A DNA stretch of 64,000 nucleotides from Paraburkholderia sejongensis (GCF_020880815.1 NZ_JAJITD010000003.1:186001-250000); one strand, 5' to 3'; positions 23,732 to 32,722 are shown, numbered from the stretch's first letter. Notes: generated by a model from the letters alone, not told the origin. Program-made: numbers and translations.

Positions 23732-23922
23732 AAGTGCCAACAACCCTGCCACGCCGGCGCTTGTTCCGCCGGCGCTACTGTGAAGGCGCGTCGACGGTGC
23801 TGATCGTCGCCGGCATCGCGATGCTCGTTCAACCGTTCACCGTCGATCTCTATACGTGGTCGTTTCCGGTGATTCTGGTGGGCGCGCTGGCTTTCGTCGT
23901 GACCAGTCATTTTCCGGAATGA
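23728..23922 (+). CDS. Small two-helix membrane protein of the importer operon
   Basis: A 64-residue protein with a positively charged N-terminus (RRRLFRRR) and two hydrophobic segments ('STVLIVAGIAMLVQPF' and 'FPVILVGALAFVV'). It overlaps the second permease by ATGA and ends three bases before the first ATPase, so it is firmly part of the operon. Its position between permeases and ATPases matches the small GlpU/DUF2160 membrane protein of rhizobial glycerol importers, but it is shorter and the similarity is positional as much as sequence-based. Confidence 0.75.
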   Translation: MKVPTTLPRRRLFRRRYCEGASTVLIVAGIAMLVQPFTVDLYTWSFPVILVGALAFVVTSHFPE

Positions 23923-23925
23923 GCC

Positions 23926-25041
23926 ATGTCGACGATCGTTCTTTCGAATCTTCACAAACGTTTCGGCGATTTTACGGCCGTGCGCAATACCAATCTGACG
24001 ATCAGCGCCGGCCGCTTCGTGGTGCTGCTCGGACCTTCCGGCTGCGGCAAGACGACGACATTGCGGATGATCGCCGGGCTCGAATTGCCGACGTCGGGGC
24101 AGATTCACATCGACGGAGAAGATGTGACGGCGCTGCGCGCGCGGCAGCGCGACATTGCATTCGTGTTCCAGATGTTCGCGCTTTATCCGCACATGAGCGT
24201 GCGCAACAACATCGCATTTCCGCTGAAAAACGAGGGCATTTCGCGGCGGGAAATCGCAGCGCGCGTCGAATCCGCCGCTCGTATGCTGCGCATCGAAAAC
24301 ATACTCGATCGCAAGACAGGAGGACTCTCGGGCGGCGACCGGCAACGCGTCGCATTGGGGCGTGCGATCGTGCGGCATCCGAAGGCCTTCCTGATGGACG
24401 AGCCGCTGGGCACGCTCGATGCCGATTTCCGCGAGCTGATGTGTCTTGAGCTGCGCAAGCTGCATAACACGCTCAAAGCAACCACGATCTACGTCACGCA
24501 CGATCAAAGTGAAGCGATGGCGATGGCCGACGACGTCGTGGTGATGAATCAGGGCGAAGTACTTCAGTCCGCGTCGCCGCATGAGGTTTATCACTCTCCG
24601 GCCACCGTTTTTGTCGGCAATTTCATCGGCAGTCCGCCGATGAATTTTCTTGCTGTGGACGCCGCCGTCGAAGCGGGCGCGGAACAAGTGTCGCTCGGCG
24701 GTGCACCGGTGGCGGTCGCACGCGTCGATGCGTACGCCTCGCAATCGCTGCTTGGGATCCGGCCCGAGCACGTGCTGATCGACCCGCGCGCTGCGTTGCG
24801 TGGCCGCGTGATCGCCGACGAGTATCTCGGCTCGCATCAAATCCTCGTCGTCGAAACCTCGCTGGGCATTGTGCGCGTGAGGGTGGGCAAGGACGAAGGG
24901 CGGGCCGCCGGCGCACAGGTCGGCCTGTCGTTTCGCAAGGAGCGCACGCTGCTCTACGACGCGGCGAGCGGCAAGATGCTGCCGGGCGCGGCGCGGCAGA
25001 TGGCTGTCAATGGAAACGGCAATGGGGACGCTTATGTCTGA
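23926..25041 (+). CDS. ABC transporter ATP-binding protein 1 (MalK-like)
   Basis: A 371-residue ATPase with Walker A 'GPSGCGKTT', Q-loop 'VFQMFALYPHM', signature 'LSGGDRQRVALGRA', Walker B 'AFLMDEPLGTLDAD' and switch His in 'YVTHDQSE'. The C-terminal ~130 residues are a TOBE/OB-fold regulatory domain. The signature has Asp where LSGGQ has Gln. It is the first of two different ATPases, suggesting an asymmetric heterodimer like GlpS/GlpT. It overlaps the second ATPase gene by 8 bases. Confidence 0.92.
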   Translation: MSTIVLSNLHKRFGDFTAVRNTNLTISAGRFVVLLGPSGCGKTTTLRMIAGLELPTSGQIHIDGEDVTALRARQRDIAFVFQMFALYPHMSVRNNIAFPLKNEGISRREIAARVESAARMLRIENILDRKTGGLSGGDRQRVALGRAIVRHPKAFLMDEPLGTLDADFRELMCLELRKLHNTLKATTIYVTHDQSEAMAMADDVVVMNQGEVLQSASPHEVYHSPATVFVGNFIGSPPMNFLAVDAAVEAGAEQVSLGGAPVAVARVDAYASQSLLGIRPEHVLIDPRAALRGRVIADEYLGSHQILVVETSLGIVRVRVGKDEGRAAGAQVGLSFRKERTLLYDAASGKMLPGAARQMAVNGNGNGDAYV

Positions 25042-26053
25042 GATCCGTTTGCTCCAGGTGACCAAACGCTTCGGCGATATCGTCGCGGTAGACGACGTGT
25101 CGATCGACGTGAAGGAGGGCGAATTCGTCGTGTTGCTCGGGCCGAGCGGCGCGGGCAAGACGACGACGCTGCGCCTGATCGCCGGGCTCGAAAAGCCAGA
25201 CCAGGGCGAAATCTTCATCGACGGCGAACGGGCGACGGATTCGCATCCGGCCGATCGCGACGTCGCGTTCATCTTTCAGCAGTATTCGCTGTATCCCCAT
25301 CTGACCGTATTCGACAATCTTGCTTTTCCATTGCGTTCGCCGCGGCGGCGCGTGAGCGACGCGCAAGTCACCGCGCGTGTGCAGGCGGTGGCCAGGATGT
25401 TGCACATCGAGTCGAAGCTCGGCAACCCGGCGACGCGCCTGTCGGGCGGCGAAATGCAGCGCGTGGCGATTGGGCGCGCGCTGGTGCGCGAGCCGAAAGT
25501 GTTCCTGATGGATGAGCCGCTGTCGTCACTCGACGCGAAACTGCGTGAGGAACTGCGGATCGAATTGAAGCGGCTGCATCGCACGATCGGCGCGACGATC
25601 ATCTACGTGACGCACGACCAGGTCGAAGCGACGACGCTCGCCGATCGCATCGGCATCCTCGAGCACGGCCGCATCGTGCAGATGGGCGCGCCGCGCGAAG
25701 TGTACGGTAATCCGGCCTCCGTCAGCGCGGCGCGCCGCCTCGGCTCGCCGCCCATCAATTTGCTGTCCGCCGCGCTGTTCGATGCCGCCGCGATGCCGGC
25801 GGGTACGTCGACGGTCGCGATCCGGCCTGAAGACATCGTGCTGCACGGCGCCGATGCGCGAGATGTGCTCAAGCTTCGCGTGCTCGAATATTCCCCACTT
25901 CGGCATCTGCTGATTCTGGACCGCGACGGCACCGCGATTGTCGCGACGACGATGACCGAACGCAATTTCGAGCCAGGGCAAACGGTCGGCGTGTCGCTGC
26001 CGCCGCGCAACCTGCTTTATTTCCGCTCCGATGGCAGGAGGATTCCGGCATGA
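25034..26053 (+). CDS. ABC transporter ATP-binding protein 2 (MalK-like)
   Basis: A 339-residue ATPase with Walker A 'GPSGAGKTT', Q-loop 'IFQQYSLYPHL', signature 'LSGGEMQRVAIGRA', Walker B 'VFLMDEPLSSLDAK' and 'YVTHDQVEA', plus a C-terminal TOBE region. ATG 25034 gives the usual N-terminus 'MSEIRLLQVTKRFG'; earlier in-frame starts lie inside the previous gene. Both ATPases keep complete catalytic motifs. It ends as ATGA on dhaL, tying transport to phosphorylation. Confidence 0.92.
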   Translation: MSEIRLLQVTKRFGDIVAVDDVSIDVKEGEFVVLLGPSGAGKTTTLRLIAGLEKPDQGEIFIDGERATDSHPADRDVAFIFQQYSLYPHLTVFDNLAFPLRSPRRRVSDAQVTARVQAVARMLHIESKLGNPATRLSGGEMQRVAIGRALVREPKVFLMDEPLSSLDAKLREELRIELKRLHRTIGATIIYVTHDQVEATTLADRIGILEHGRIVQMGAPREVYGNPASVSAARRLGSPPINLLSAALFDAAAMPAGTSTVAIRPEDIVLHGADARDVLKLRVLEYSPLRHLLILDRDGTAIVATTMTERNFEPGQTVGVSLPPRNLLYFRSDGRRIPA

Positions 26054-26688
26054 ACGGCAAAACGGTCATGGCGTGCATCGAGGCTGCGCATGCCGCGCTG
26101 AAGGAACACACCGACGAGATCGCGGCGCTCGATCAGCAGATCGGCGACGGCGATCATATCTTCAATCTGTTGCGCGGCGTCGATGCGCTGCTAGCGATGC
26201 GCGCCGAGATAGAGGCGCAAGGGTTCGCAGCCGCGCTGGATCTTGCTGGGTCGAAACTGCTGTCGACGGTCGGCGGCTCGTCCGGGCCGTTGTTTTTTTC
26301 GTTGCTGCACGGAATGGCGAAAGCCTCGGCCGAAAGTGCAAACGCGATGAGCGTCGAGGACGTTGCGCGGATCTTCGCCGCGGGTGTCGATGCCGTCGCT
26401 CAGCGCGGCAAGGCGGGCATCGGCAGCAAGACGATGATGGACGTGCTCATTCCGGTTGCGTCGCGGTTTGCGGAACTGGCCGACACCAACGCGGCACCGG
26501 AAGCCGTGCTCGATGCGTTGCCGCAGGTCGCCGAGGCGAGCATGCTCGCGACGCGCGACATGCTTGCAACGAAGGGGCGCGCGTCCTTTCTCGGCGAGCG
26601 CTCGCGAGGTCACATCGATCCGGGCGCGCGTTCGAGTCAGCTGATGATCGAAGCGGTCTGTGCGCGGCTCGCGCAACTCAGAGAGTGA
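26050..26688 (+). CDS. dhaL: Dihydroxyacetone kinase subunit L-type protein
   Basis: A 212-residue helical-barrel nucleotide-binding subunit of the DhaL family. The Mg-binding aspartates lie in 'QQIGDGDHIFNLLRG' and the phosphate loop in 'TVGGSSGPLFFSLLHG'; 'AGIGSKTMMDVLIP' is the conserved hairpin. DhaL works with DhaK to phosphorylate dihydroxyacetone or related short ketoses such as erythruloses. No PTS-type DhaM is encoded nearby, so either ATP is used directly or the phosphoryl donor is encoded elsewhere. Start overlaps the second ATPase gene (ATGA). Confidence 0.9.
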   Translation: MNGKTVMACIEAAHAALKEHTDEIAALDQQIGDGDHIFNLLRGVDALLAMRAEIEAQGFAAALDLAGSKLLSTVGGSSGPLFFSLLHGMAKASAESANAMSVEDVARIFAAGVDAVAQRGKAGIGSKTMMDVLIPVASRFAELADTNAAPEAVLDALPQVAEASMLATRDMLATKGRASFLGERSRGHIDPGARSSQLMIEAVCARLAQLRE

Positions 26689-26702
26689 AAGGAGCGTAGG
26701 CC

Positions 26703-27692
26703 ATGAAGAAATTTATCAATCACGTCGACGACTTTTTGCCTGAGAGCCTCGCCGGATTTGCCGCCGCACATGGCGATCTTGTCGTGCTGAATCAGGACCC
26801 GGTATTCGTGCGCCGCAAGACGCTGAAGCCGGGCAAGGTTGCGCTGGTGTCCGGCGGCGGCTCGGGACACGAGCCATTGCATAGCGGCTTTGTCGGCTAC
26901 GGCATGCTCGATGCGGCGTGCCCTGGCCAGGTTTTCACGTCGCCAACGCCCGATCAGATGATGGCTGCCGCGAATGCTGTCGATACAGGCGCGGGGACGC
27001 TCTTCATCGTGAAGAACTATTCCGGCGATCTGATGAACTTCGAGATGGCCTCGGAGATGTCGGAAGTGCCCAATGCAATGGTGTTGATCAACGACGACGT
27101 CGCCGTCGAAAACTCCAGTTACACGACGGGCCGACGCGGGGTGGCCGGTGCGGTGATCGTCGAGAAACTGGTGGGCAGCCTGGCGGAAAGCGGCGCGGAC
27201 CTCGAACAGTGCAAGGCGTTCGGCGACCTCATCAACAAGAATACGGCGTCGATGGGAGTGGCGTTCTCGAGTTGCACAGTACCCGCGGCGGGCACATCGA
27301 CGTTCAAGATCGGCGACGATGAAATCGAACTCGGCGTCGGCATTCATGGCGAACCGGGGCGGCGGCGCGCGCGCTTTGCCGCGGCCGACGCGATTGCGGC
27401 AGAACTGCTGACAGCGATCGTCGCCGATCTGAAACCGCGCACTGACGCGCAGTTGCTGGTCCTGATCAATGGGCTGGGTGGGACGCCGCTCGGCGAACTC
27501 TATCTGTTGTTCAATTCCACGCGCTTATGGCTGCAACGGCGTGACCTGAACATCGCGCGCGTGCAGGTCGGTTCGCTGACGACCTCGCTGGAAATGGCCG
27601 GTGCGTCGATCACCTTGTGTGTGATGAACGACGACATGACGCGGCATTGGGATAGTCCGGTGCATACGCCGTCGCTAAGGTGGGGGGTATAG
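26703..27692 (+). CDS. dhaK: Dihydroxyacetone kinase subunit K-type protein
   Basis: A 329-residue substrate-binding subunit of the DhaK family. It binds the ketose covalently through a histidine, here H215 in 'GVGIHGEPG' (E. coli DhaK H218). The N-terminal 'VSGGGSGHEPLHSGFVGYGM' and 'FIVKNYSGDLMNF' motifs are diagnostic. It begins 14 bases after dhaL with an AAAGGAG site and is the last gene of the operon. The order dhaL-dhaK is the reverse of E. coli dhaKLM. The true ketose could be dihydroxyacetone or a tetrulose. Confidence 0.92.
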   Translation: MKKFINHVDDFLPESLAGFAAAHGDLVVLNQDPVFVRRKTLKPGKVALVSGGGSGHEPLHSGFVGYGMLDAACPGQVFTSPTPDQMMAAANAVDTGAGTLFIVKNYSGDLMNFEMASEMSEVPNAMVLINDDVAVENSSYTTGRRGVAGAVIVEKLVGSLAESGADLEQCKAFGDLINKNTASMGVAFSSCTVPAAGTSTFKIGDDEIELGVGIHGEPGRRRARFAAADAIAAELLTAIVADLKPRTDAQLLVLINGLGGTPLGELYLLFNSTRLWLQRRDLNIARVQVGSLTTSLEMAGASITLCVMNDDMTRHWDSPVHTPSLRWGV

Positions 27693-27809
27693 CGGGCATT
27701 GAACGCGGTCTATAGAGAGACGCTCGGACGTGATGATTTGCACGTTGTAACTGGAAACTCCAGCATGCACGATTACCGCAGTATTGACCCCGTGCTAGAC
27801 TCCGCACCC

Positions 27810-28202
27810 ATGTCCTATTGGCGCAAACTCTTTCTCGTCGTGCTGCTCGCACTGAGCCTTCCGGTTCAGTCGTATGCGGCCGTCTCGATGATTTGTGCCG
27901 CCGCCGAAGCGGCCGACGATGGCGCGACCGCTGACAGTCTTCATCAAATTGAACTGACGGACGGACATGCTGGTGCCACCGAACGCGGCGACCACCAGGC
28001 TCACCACCATCACGGCGGTCACCATATGCATGCGTGTCTGACGTGCGCGTCGTGCTGTGCCGGTGCGGCGCTACCGGTTGTGCCCACTGTGTCCGCCTGC
28101 GCTGACCAGATTCAATTCTCCGCTCCATTGCCTCCCGATGCCGGTGTCGTGTTGTTCCTGACCGACGGCATCGAACGGCCGCCCCGGTTCATTCTCGTCT
28201 AA
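27810..28202 (+). CDS. Secreted His/Cys-rich protein at head of metal-resistance operon
   Basis: A 130-residue exported protein starting at ATG 27810. A signal peptide ('YWRKLFLVVLLALSLPVQSY') is followed by a likely metal-binding centre: a His run ('HQAHHHHGGHHMHA') next to 'CLTCASCC'. It resembles small DUF2946/CzcI-like proteins that precede copper or cobalt-zinc-cadmium efflux genes. An inverted repeat (CTGGA-AAC-TCCAG, 27751-27763) lies upstream. It probably buffers or senses periplasmic metal, judging from composition and neighbours only. Confidence 0.78.
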   Translation: MSYWRKLFLVVLLALSLPVQSYAAVSMICAAAEAADDGATADSLHQIELTDGHAGATERGDHQAHHHHGGHHMHACLTCASCCAGAALPVVPTVSACADQIQFSAPLPPDAGVVLFLTDGIERPPRFILV

Positions 28203-28287
28203 TCCGCGCAGCGCAGCCGTCGGCTGCGCCTTGCAAGTTTGCTGGCGTCCGTCACGGGCGCCGGATGATTCATGACGAGAAAAATTC

Positions 28288-28581
28288 ATGCGAACAATTA
28301 CTGCGGCGCTCGTAGGCGCGGGCGCGGTATTGCCGTTGCTCGCGCACGCTGCGACTGCCGTTCCCGACCCGACTGATGCCGCGGCATCAGTTCCGGCCGT
28401 CACCGTGCAATCCGCGTTCGACGGCTACAAGTCCTGGCAGGACGGCGAAGCGCCTGGCTGGCAACAACTGAATCGCGCTGTTGCGCCCAGCCGAGGCGTG
28501 ATCACCATGAAGCACGGTCAGCAACCGGCCGCGACATCCGACGGAAAGAGCGGGCACGAACACGGGGGCGAGTCGAAATGA
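28288..28581 (+). CDS. Small periplasmic protein of the copper operon
   Basis: A 97-residue exported protein with a signal peptide ending near 'LLAHAATA', a short conserved-looking core ('SAFDGYKSWQDGEAPGWQQL') and a polar tail with 'GHEHGG'. I do not recognise a family. It overlaps the start of the TolC-like gene by ATGA, so it is cotranslated with the efflux channel and probably acts in the same metal pathway. Confidence 0.72.
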   Translation: MRTITAALVGAGAVLPLLAHAATAVPDPTDAAASVPAVTVQSAFDGYKSWQDGEAPGWQQLNRAVAPSRGVITMKHGQQPAATSDGKSGHEHGGESK

Positions 28582-30083
28582 TTCGACATCTCGCCCCAAA
28601 CCGTGCGGTATCCATCGCGATCGCGACGGTATTCCTTGCCGGCTGCACGACGTTTTCGAAGGACGGTGGATTCAACACCGTGTCGACGACCGCTTCCGAG
28701 CGCCTTGGTAAGGATGCGGTCCACATCAAGTCCGACGAAGACCGCGCCGCTGCATTCAAGCGTACGCAGGAACTGCTGTCGAAGCCGCTCGGCATGGATG
28801 ACGCGGTTCAGGTCGCGCTGCTGAATAACCGGGGACTCCAGGCGTCGTACGGCGAACTGGGTATTTCGGAAGCCGACCTCGTCCAGGCGGGCCGCCTGCC
28901 TAATCCGGGCTTTACGTTCAGCCGCACTCACTGGAGCGATGGCTTCGGCATCAGCCGGACCTTCTCGATGGGCGTATTGGGCATTCTCACGCTGCCCGTG
29001 GCAACGGGTATCGAAAGCCGGCGGTTCGAACAGACCAAATTCGAGACGGCCAATGCGATGCTCGCCGTGGCCGCCGATGCCCGCAAAGCCTACGTGAATG
29101 CCGTGGCCGCGGCGCAGGCAGCCCAATATGCCGCTCAGGTCAAGGATTCCGCCGAGGCCGGCGCGGAACTCGCGTTGCGCATGCGTCAGGCCGGCAATTT
29201 CAGCAAGCTCGACTATGCGCGTGAGCAGGCCTTTTACGCGGAGTCGGTTGCACAGCTCGCCAAGGCACAACAGCAATCGGTGGCGGCCCGGGAGAAACTG
29301 ACCCGCACGATGGGTCTGTGGGGTTCGGGAACGCAGTACAAGCTGCCAGACCGTCTGCCTGACCTGCCGAAGGACAGGCCGCAACTGAACGAGCTCGAAA
29401 GCTTTGCGATGCAGAACCGCCTCGACATTCAGGCGGCCAAGCTCCGGACGCAAAGCGTCGCAACGTCTCTGGGACTCAGCAAGGCGACCCGCTTCATCAA
29501 TGCGCTCGATGTCGGCTACCTCGACAACTTCGAGACTGACAAGGGACATGAACACGGGTACGAAATCAGCGTCGAGATTCCCATCTTCGACTGGGGCAGC
29601 GCAAAGGTCGCACGCGCCGAGGCCATCTATATGCAGTCGGCGAACCGGCTCGCCCAGACCGCGATTGACGCCCGCTCCGAAGTACGCGAGTCGTATTCCG
29701 CCTATCTGACGAGCTACGACGTTGCAAAGCACTACCGCGACGAGGTCGTGCCGTTACGCAAGACCATTTCGGACGAGATGCTGTTGCGCTACAACGGCAT
29801 GCTCGCAAGCGTGTTTGAGCTGCTTGCCGATTCGCGCGACCAGGTCTCCGCTGTCAACGGGTACATCGATGCACTCAAGGACTACTGGATTGCGGAGACG
29901 GACCTGCAACAGTCGCTAGGGGGGCGGCTCCCGCCGCTTGCCATGGCACAGGCGCCAGGCGCACCGAACCGTGGCGCAACGCCTGGCCCGGCGACGCCAG
30001 CATCACTGGCCCCGTCGCAAGATTCGCCATCTCCGCCTCCGGCGACCCAGCCGGTTTCGCCGACAAATTCCGAAGGTAAATGA
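28578..30083 (+). CDS. TolC-family outer-membrane efflux lipoprotein (CusC-like)
   Basis: A 501-residue outer-membrane channel protein. The lipobox 'FLAGC' puts the lipidated Cys at 23. Two OEP repeats of long helices follow (about 70-270 and 280-450), rich in Ala/Gln coiled-coil sequence. A proline-rich tail (~60 residues, 'SPPPATQPVSP') is unusual for the family. It lies between a small periplasmic gene and the multicopper oxidase gene, with ATGA overlaps at both ends, so a role in copper removal from the periplasm is likely. No inner-membrane pump is in this operon. Confidence 0.88.
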   Translation: MIRHLAPNRAVSIAIATVFLAGCTTFSKDGGFNTVSTTASERLGKDAVHIKSDEDRAAAFKRTQELLSKPLGMDDAVQVALLNNRGLQASYGELGISEADLVQAGRLPNPGFTFSRTHWSDGFGISRTFSMGVLGILTLPVATGIESRRFEQTKFETANAMLAVAADARKAYVNAVAAAQAAQYAAQVKDSAEAGAELALRMRQAGNFSKLDYAREQAFYAESVAQLAKAQQQSVAAREKLTRTMGLWGSGTQYKLPDRLPDLPKDRPQLNELESFAMQNRLDIQAAKLRTQSVATSLGLSKATRFINALDVGYLDNFETDKGHEHGYEISVEIPIFDWGSAKVARAEAIYMQSANRLAQTAIDARSEVRESYSAYLTSYDVAKHYRDEVVPLRKTISDEMLLRYNGMLASVFELLADSRDQVSAVNGYIDALKDYWIAETDLQQSLGGRLPPLAMAQAPGAPNRGATPGPATPASLAPSQDSPSPPPATQPVSPTNSEGK

Positions 30084-31381
30084 ACATGGTTTCACGTCGA
30101 AGTTTTCTCGGCGGCTCGGGTGCTGCGCTGCTGGGCGCGGCGCTGGTCAGCAAGGCTGGCGCGGCGTCGCTTCCAGAGGCGCCGACTATGGAAAAAACGG
30201 CCACGCAGCCGCCGCTCGTGCCGCCCAACGGCCGCCCTTATACGCCCGTCGCCACGCTGAACGGCTGGACCCTGCCGTGGCGCATGAAGAACGGCTGGAA
30301 GGAATTCCATTTGATTGCCGAGCCGGTCGTGCGCGAAATGGCCCCCGGCATGAAGGCGAACCTGTGGGGATACAACGGTCAGGCGCCTGGCCCGACCATC
30401 GAAGCCGTCGAAGGCGACAAGGTCCGCATCTTCGTGACCAACAAGCTGCCGGAACACACCACCGTGCATTGGCACGGGATGCTGGTGCCGTCCGGGATGG
30501 ACGGCGTGGGTGGTCTCACGCAACCGCACATCCCGCCGGGCAAGACATTCGTCTATGAGTTCCAGCTCGAGAAGCACGGCACGTTCATGTACCACCCGCA
30601 TGCCGACGAGATGGTGCAGATGGCCATGGGGATGATGGGCACGTTCATCGTGCATCCGAAGGACCGCAGCGTGATGCCGGTGGACCGCGACTTCGTGTTC
30701 CTGATGTCCGCCTATGACATCGACCCGGGCAGCTTCACGCCGCGGGTCAATGAAATGACCGACTTCAACATGTGGACCTGGAATGCGCGGGTGTTTCCGG
30801 GCATCGACCCGCTACCTGTGAGAGCAGGAGACCGCGTCCGCATCCGCTTCGGCAACCTGACGATGACCAACCACCCCATCCATTTGCACGGGTACAGCTT
30901 CGAGGTCGCGGGCACCGACGGCGGATGGATTCCTCCCGCCGCACGCTGGCCGGAAGTGACGGCCGACGTCGCAGTCGGGCAGATGCGCGCCATCGAGTTC
31001 ACCGCAAACCGTCCCGGCGACTGGGCGTTTCATTGCCACAAGTCGCATCACACGATGAACGCGATGGGGCATCAGGTTCCGAATCTGATTGGCGTGCCGC
31101 AGAAGGACCTCGCAAAGCGCATCAACAAGCTCGTCCCGGACTACATGGCGATGGGCAGCACGGGTGGTTCGATGGGCGACATGGAAATGCCGCTACCCGA
31201 CAACACGCTACCGATGATGACGGGTACCGGGCCGTTCGGCGCGCTGGAAATGGGCGGCATGTTCACTGTCGTGAAGGTGCGCGAGGGGCTCGGCCGCAAC
31301 GATTACCGCGACCCGGGCTGGTTCAAGCACCCGAAGGGGACCGTGGCGTTCGAATACACCGGCGACCTGCCGGATAGCTGA
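30080..31381 (+). CDS. Tat-exported multicopper oxidase (copper resistance)
   Basis: A 433-residue periplasmic multicopper oxidase. It is exported folded by the Tat system ('SRRSFLGG' after the start). The copper ligands are clear: 'HWHGM', 'HPHADEM', 'HPIHLHGYSF' and the type-1 signature H-C-H-x3-H-x4-M ('HCHKSHHTMNAM'). These enzymes oxidise Cu(I) to less toxic Cu(II). The C-terminal part adds a Met-rich stretch ('YMAMGSTGGSMGDMEM', then 'NTLPMMTG') that could bind Cu(I). ATGA overlap with the TolC-like gene. Confidence 0.92.
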   Translation: MNMVSRRSFLGGSGAALLGAALVSKAGAASLPEAPTMEKTATQPPLVPPNGRPYTPVATLNGWTLPWRMKNGWKEFHLIAEPVVREMAPGMKANLWGYNGQAPGPTIEAVEGDKVRIFVTNKLPEHTTVHWHGMLVPSGMDGVGGLTQPHIPPGKTFVYEFQLEKHGTFMYHPHADEMVQMAMGMMGTFIVHPKDRSVMPVDRDFVFLMSAYDIDPGSFTPRVNEMTDFNMWTWNARVFPGIDPLPVRAGDRVRIRFGNLTMTNHPIHLHGYSFEVAGTDGGWIPPAARWPEVTADVAVGQMRAIEFTANRPGDWAFHCHKSHHTMNAMGHQVPNLIGVPQKDLAKRINKLVPDYMAMGSTGGSMGDMEMPLPDNTLPMMTGTGPFGALEMGGMFTVVKVREGLGRNDYRDPGWFKHPKGTVAFEYTGDLPDS

Positions 31382-31391
31382 TTTCGTAATA

Positions 31392-31424
31392 GGCCGGACA
31401 CGAGTCCGGCCGCTGTTTTGTTCC
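31392..31424 (+). terminator. Strong stem-loop after the multicopper oxidase
   Basis: A perfect 8-bp stem (GGCCGGAC/GTCCGGCC) with a 4-base loop, followed by GCTGTTTTGTT, 10 bases after the oxidase stop and 22 bases before the Shine-Dalgarno of the CusF-like gene. It reads as an intrinsic terminator that may only partly separate the two genes. Confidence 0.8.
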
Positions 31425-31446
31425 TTCAACTATGGGAGAGGACGTG

Positions 31447-31794
31447 ATGAAAAACGCGATTGCTTCAATTGTGATGGGTTGTGCTGTAGCCCTTTCGGCA
31501 ACCGCCTACGCGGCCGGCGACACGAGCAACACAGATATGGCAAGCAGCGCGCAACAGGGCGCGGACGCGAACAACAGCATGTCGCATGGCGAAGTGAAGA
31601 AAGTGGATACCGCCGCGGGGAAGCTGACCATCAAACATGGACCGCTCGTCAACCTCGACATGGAAGCGATGACAATGGTGTTCAAGGTTAAGGATCCGGC
31701 GATGCTGTCCCAGCTGAAAGTCGGCGACAAGATTGACTTCGTCGCTGAGGAAGTTAATGGCGCTCTCACCGTGACGAAGCTGCAGAAGCAGTGA
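31447..31794 (+). CDS. CusF-like periplasmic copper-binding protein
   Basis: A 115-residue exported protein: signal peptide ending near 'ATAYA', a short linker, then the small beta-barrel copper chaperone fold of CusF ('HGEVKKVDTAAGKLTIKHGP', then 'DMEAMTMVFKVKDPAML'). The Met/His pattern of Cu(I)-binding CusF proteins is visible as 'MEAMTMVF'. GGGAGAGG precedes the ATG at 31447. It should pass Cu(I)/Ag(I) to an efflux complex and fits the operon content. Confidence 0.88.
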   Translation: MKNAIASIVMGCAVALSATAYAAGDTSNTDMASSAQQGADANNSMSHGEVKKVDTAAGKLTIKHGPLVNLDMEAMTMVFKVKDPAMLSQLKVGDKIDFVAEEVNGALTVTKLQKQ

Positions 31795-31983
31795 AGATGC
31801 AGTGGGGCGGCACTGGTGCAGCGCAGAGTGCTGTTCTTCGACGCTTCTACGGTTTTACCCCTGATAAGGCTTCTCCTTGCATCCTTCGTAGCGCACTACA
31901 ACTACTTACAAATCTCGCAGTCGCCCGGTGCACCGCGGCGTCAGTTGCGGCGTTCTTGCTGGTACTCAACAACGGAGCGCGAC

Positions 31984-32679
31984 ATGAGCACCAACCTGAC
32001 GTCCAGTTCACCGCAGCGCGGTCGCATTCACCCCTTGATTGCAGGCGCAGCCGTGGCTGTGATCCTGGCCAGCGCTACCGGTATCGCGGCAATGACGGGC
32101 ATGCTTCCAACGTCCCGCGCAGTGACGACGCCGCTGACGCAAGCGCTACCCGTCGCGGCACCAATCGCCAGCGCACCGGTCGCTTCGCCGCAACCGAATC
32201 AGGAGCAGCGCGTGGCTCGCGAGCAAGCGCCTGCCCAGCCGCGCGTCCATCATCGCCATAGTGCGCCAGTTGAGCAGAACCAGGGCTATGCGAACAACGG
32301 CGCGTATCAATCCCCGGCAGTTGTCCCGCAGCGGCCAGTCGCCGTTGATTCGAACGCCGGCGAAGTAGTCGCGGTCAACACGGTTCAGCAACCCGAGCCG
32401 ACCACGGGTCTCGGGGCAGTAGGCGGCGCAGTAGCTGGCGGGCTGTTGGGAAATCAGGTCGGCGCAGGCCGCGGTCGCGTTCTCGCAACGATTGCCGGCG
32501 CGGTCGGCGGTGGTTTTGCCGGCAATGGCATCGAGCATGCCGTGCGCAAGGAGACCAGCTATCAGGTGCAGGTCAGGATGCAGGATGGCAGCTACCGGAA
32601 CTTCAACTATCCAACCCAGCCGCCTGTGCAGGTCGGAGAGCGCGTCCACGTCTCGGGCGATTCCCTCAGTGCGTCGTAA
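31984..32679 (+). CDS. Glycine-zipper (17-kDa antigen-like) envelope protein
   Basis: A 231-residue protein with one N-terminal membrane anchor ('IAGAAVAVILASATGIAAM'), a long Pro/Ala/Gln-rich linker, then a glycine-zipper 2TM segment ('LGAVGGAVAGGLLGNQVGAG' through 'GAVGGGFAGNGIE') and a C-terminal beta region. Similar proteins are common outer-membrane or envelope proteins in Burkholderiaceae. The ATG at 31984 was preferred over longer in-frame starts. The gap before it (189 bp) shows no recognisable element. Confidence 0.85.
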   Translation: MSTNLTSSSPQRGRIHPLIAGAAVAVILASATGIAAMTGMLPTSRAVTTPLTQALPVAAPIASAPVASPQPNQEQRVAREQAPAQPRVHHRHSAPVEQNQGYANNGAYQSPAVVPQRPVAVDSNAGEVVAVNTVQQPEPTTGLGAVGGAVAGGLLGNQVGAGRGRVLATIAGAVGGGFAGNGIEHAVRKETSYQVQVRMQDGSYRNFNYPTQPPVQVGERVHVSGDSLSAS

Positions 32680-32690
32680 CCGGCCTTCAA

Positions 32691-32722
32691 AACCGGCGGA
32701 GCCGTTACGGTTACCGCCGGTT
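32691..32722 (+). terminator. Stem-loop after the glycine-zipper gene
   Basis: Perfect 9-bp arms AACCGGCGG and CCGCCGGTT with a 14-base loop, 12 bases past the stop. No T-tract follows, so it may act as an mRNA 3'-end stabiliser rather than a classic intrinsic terminator. Confidence 0.6.
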
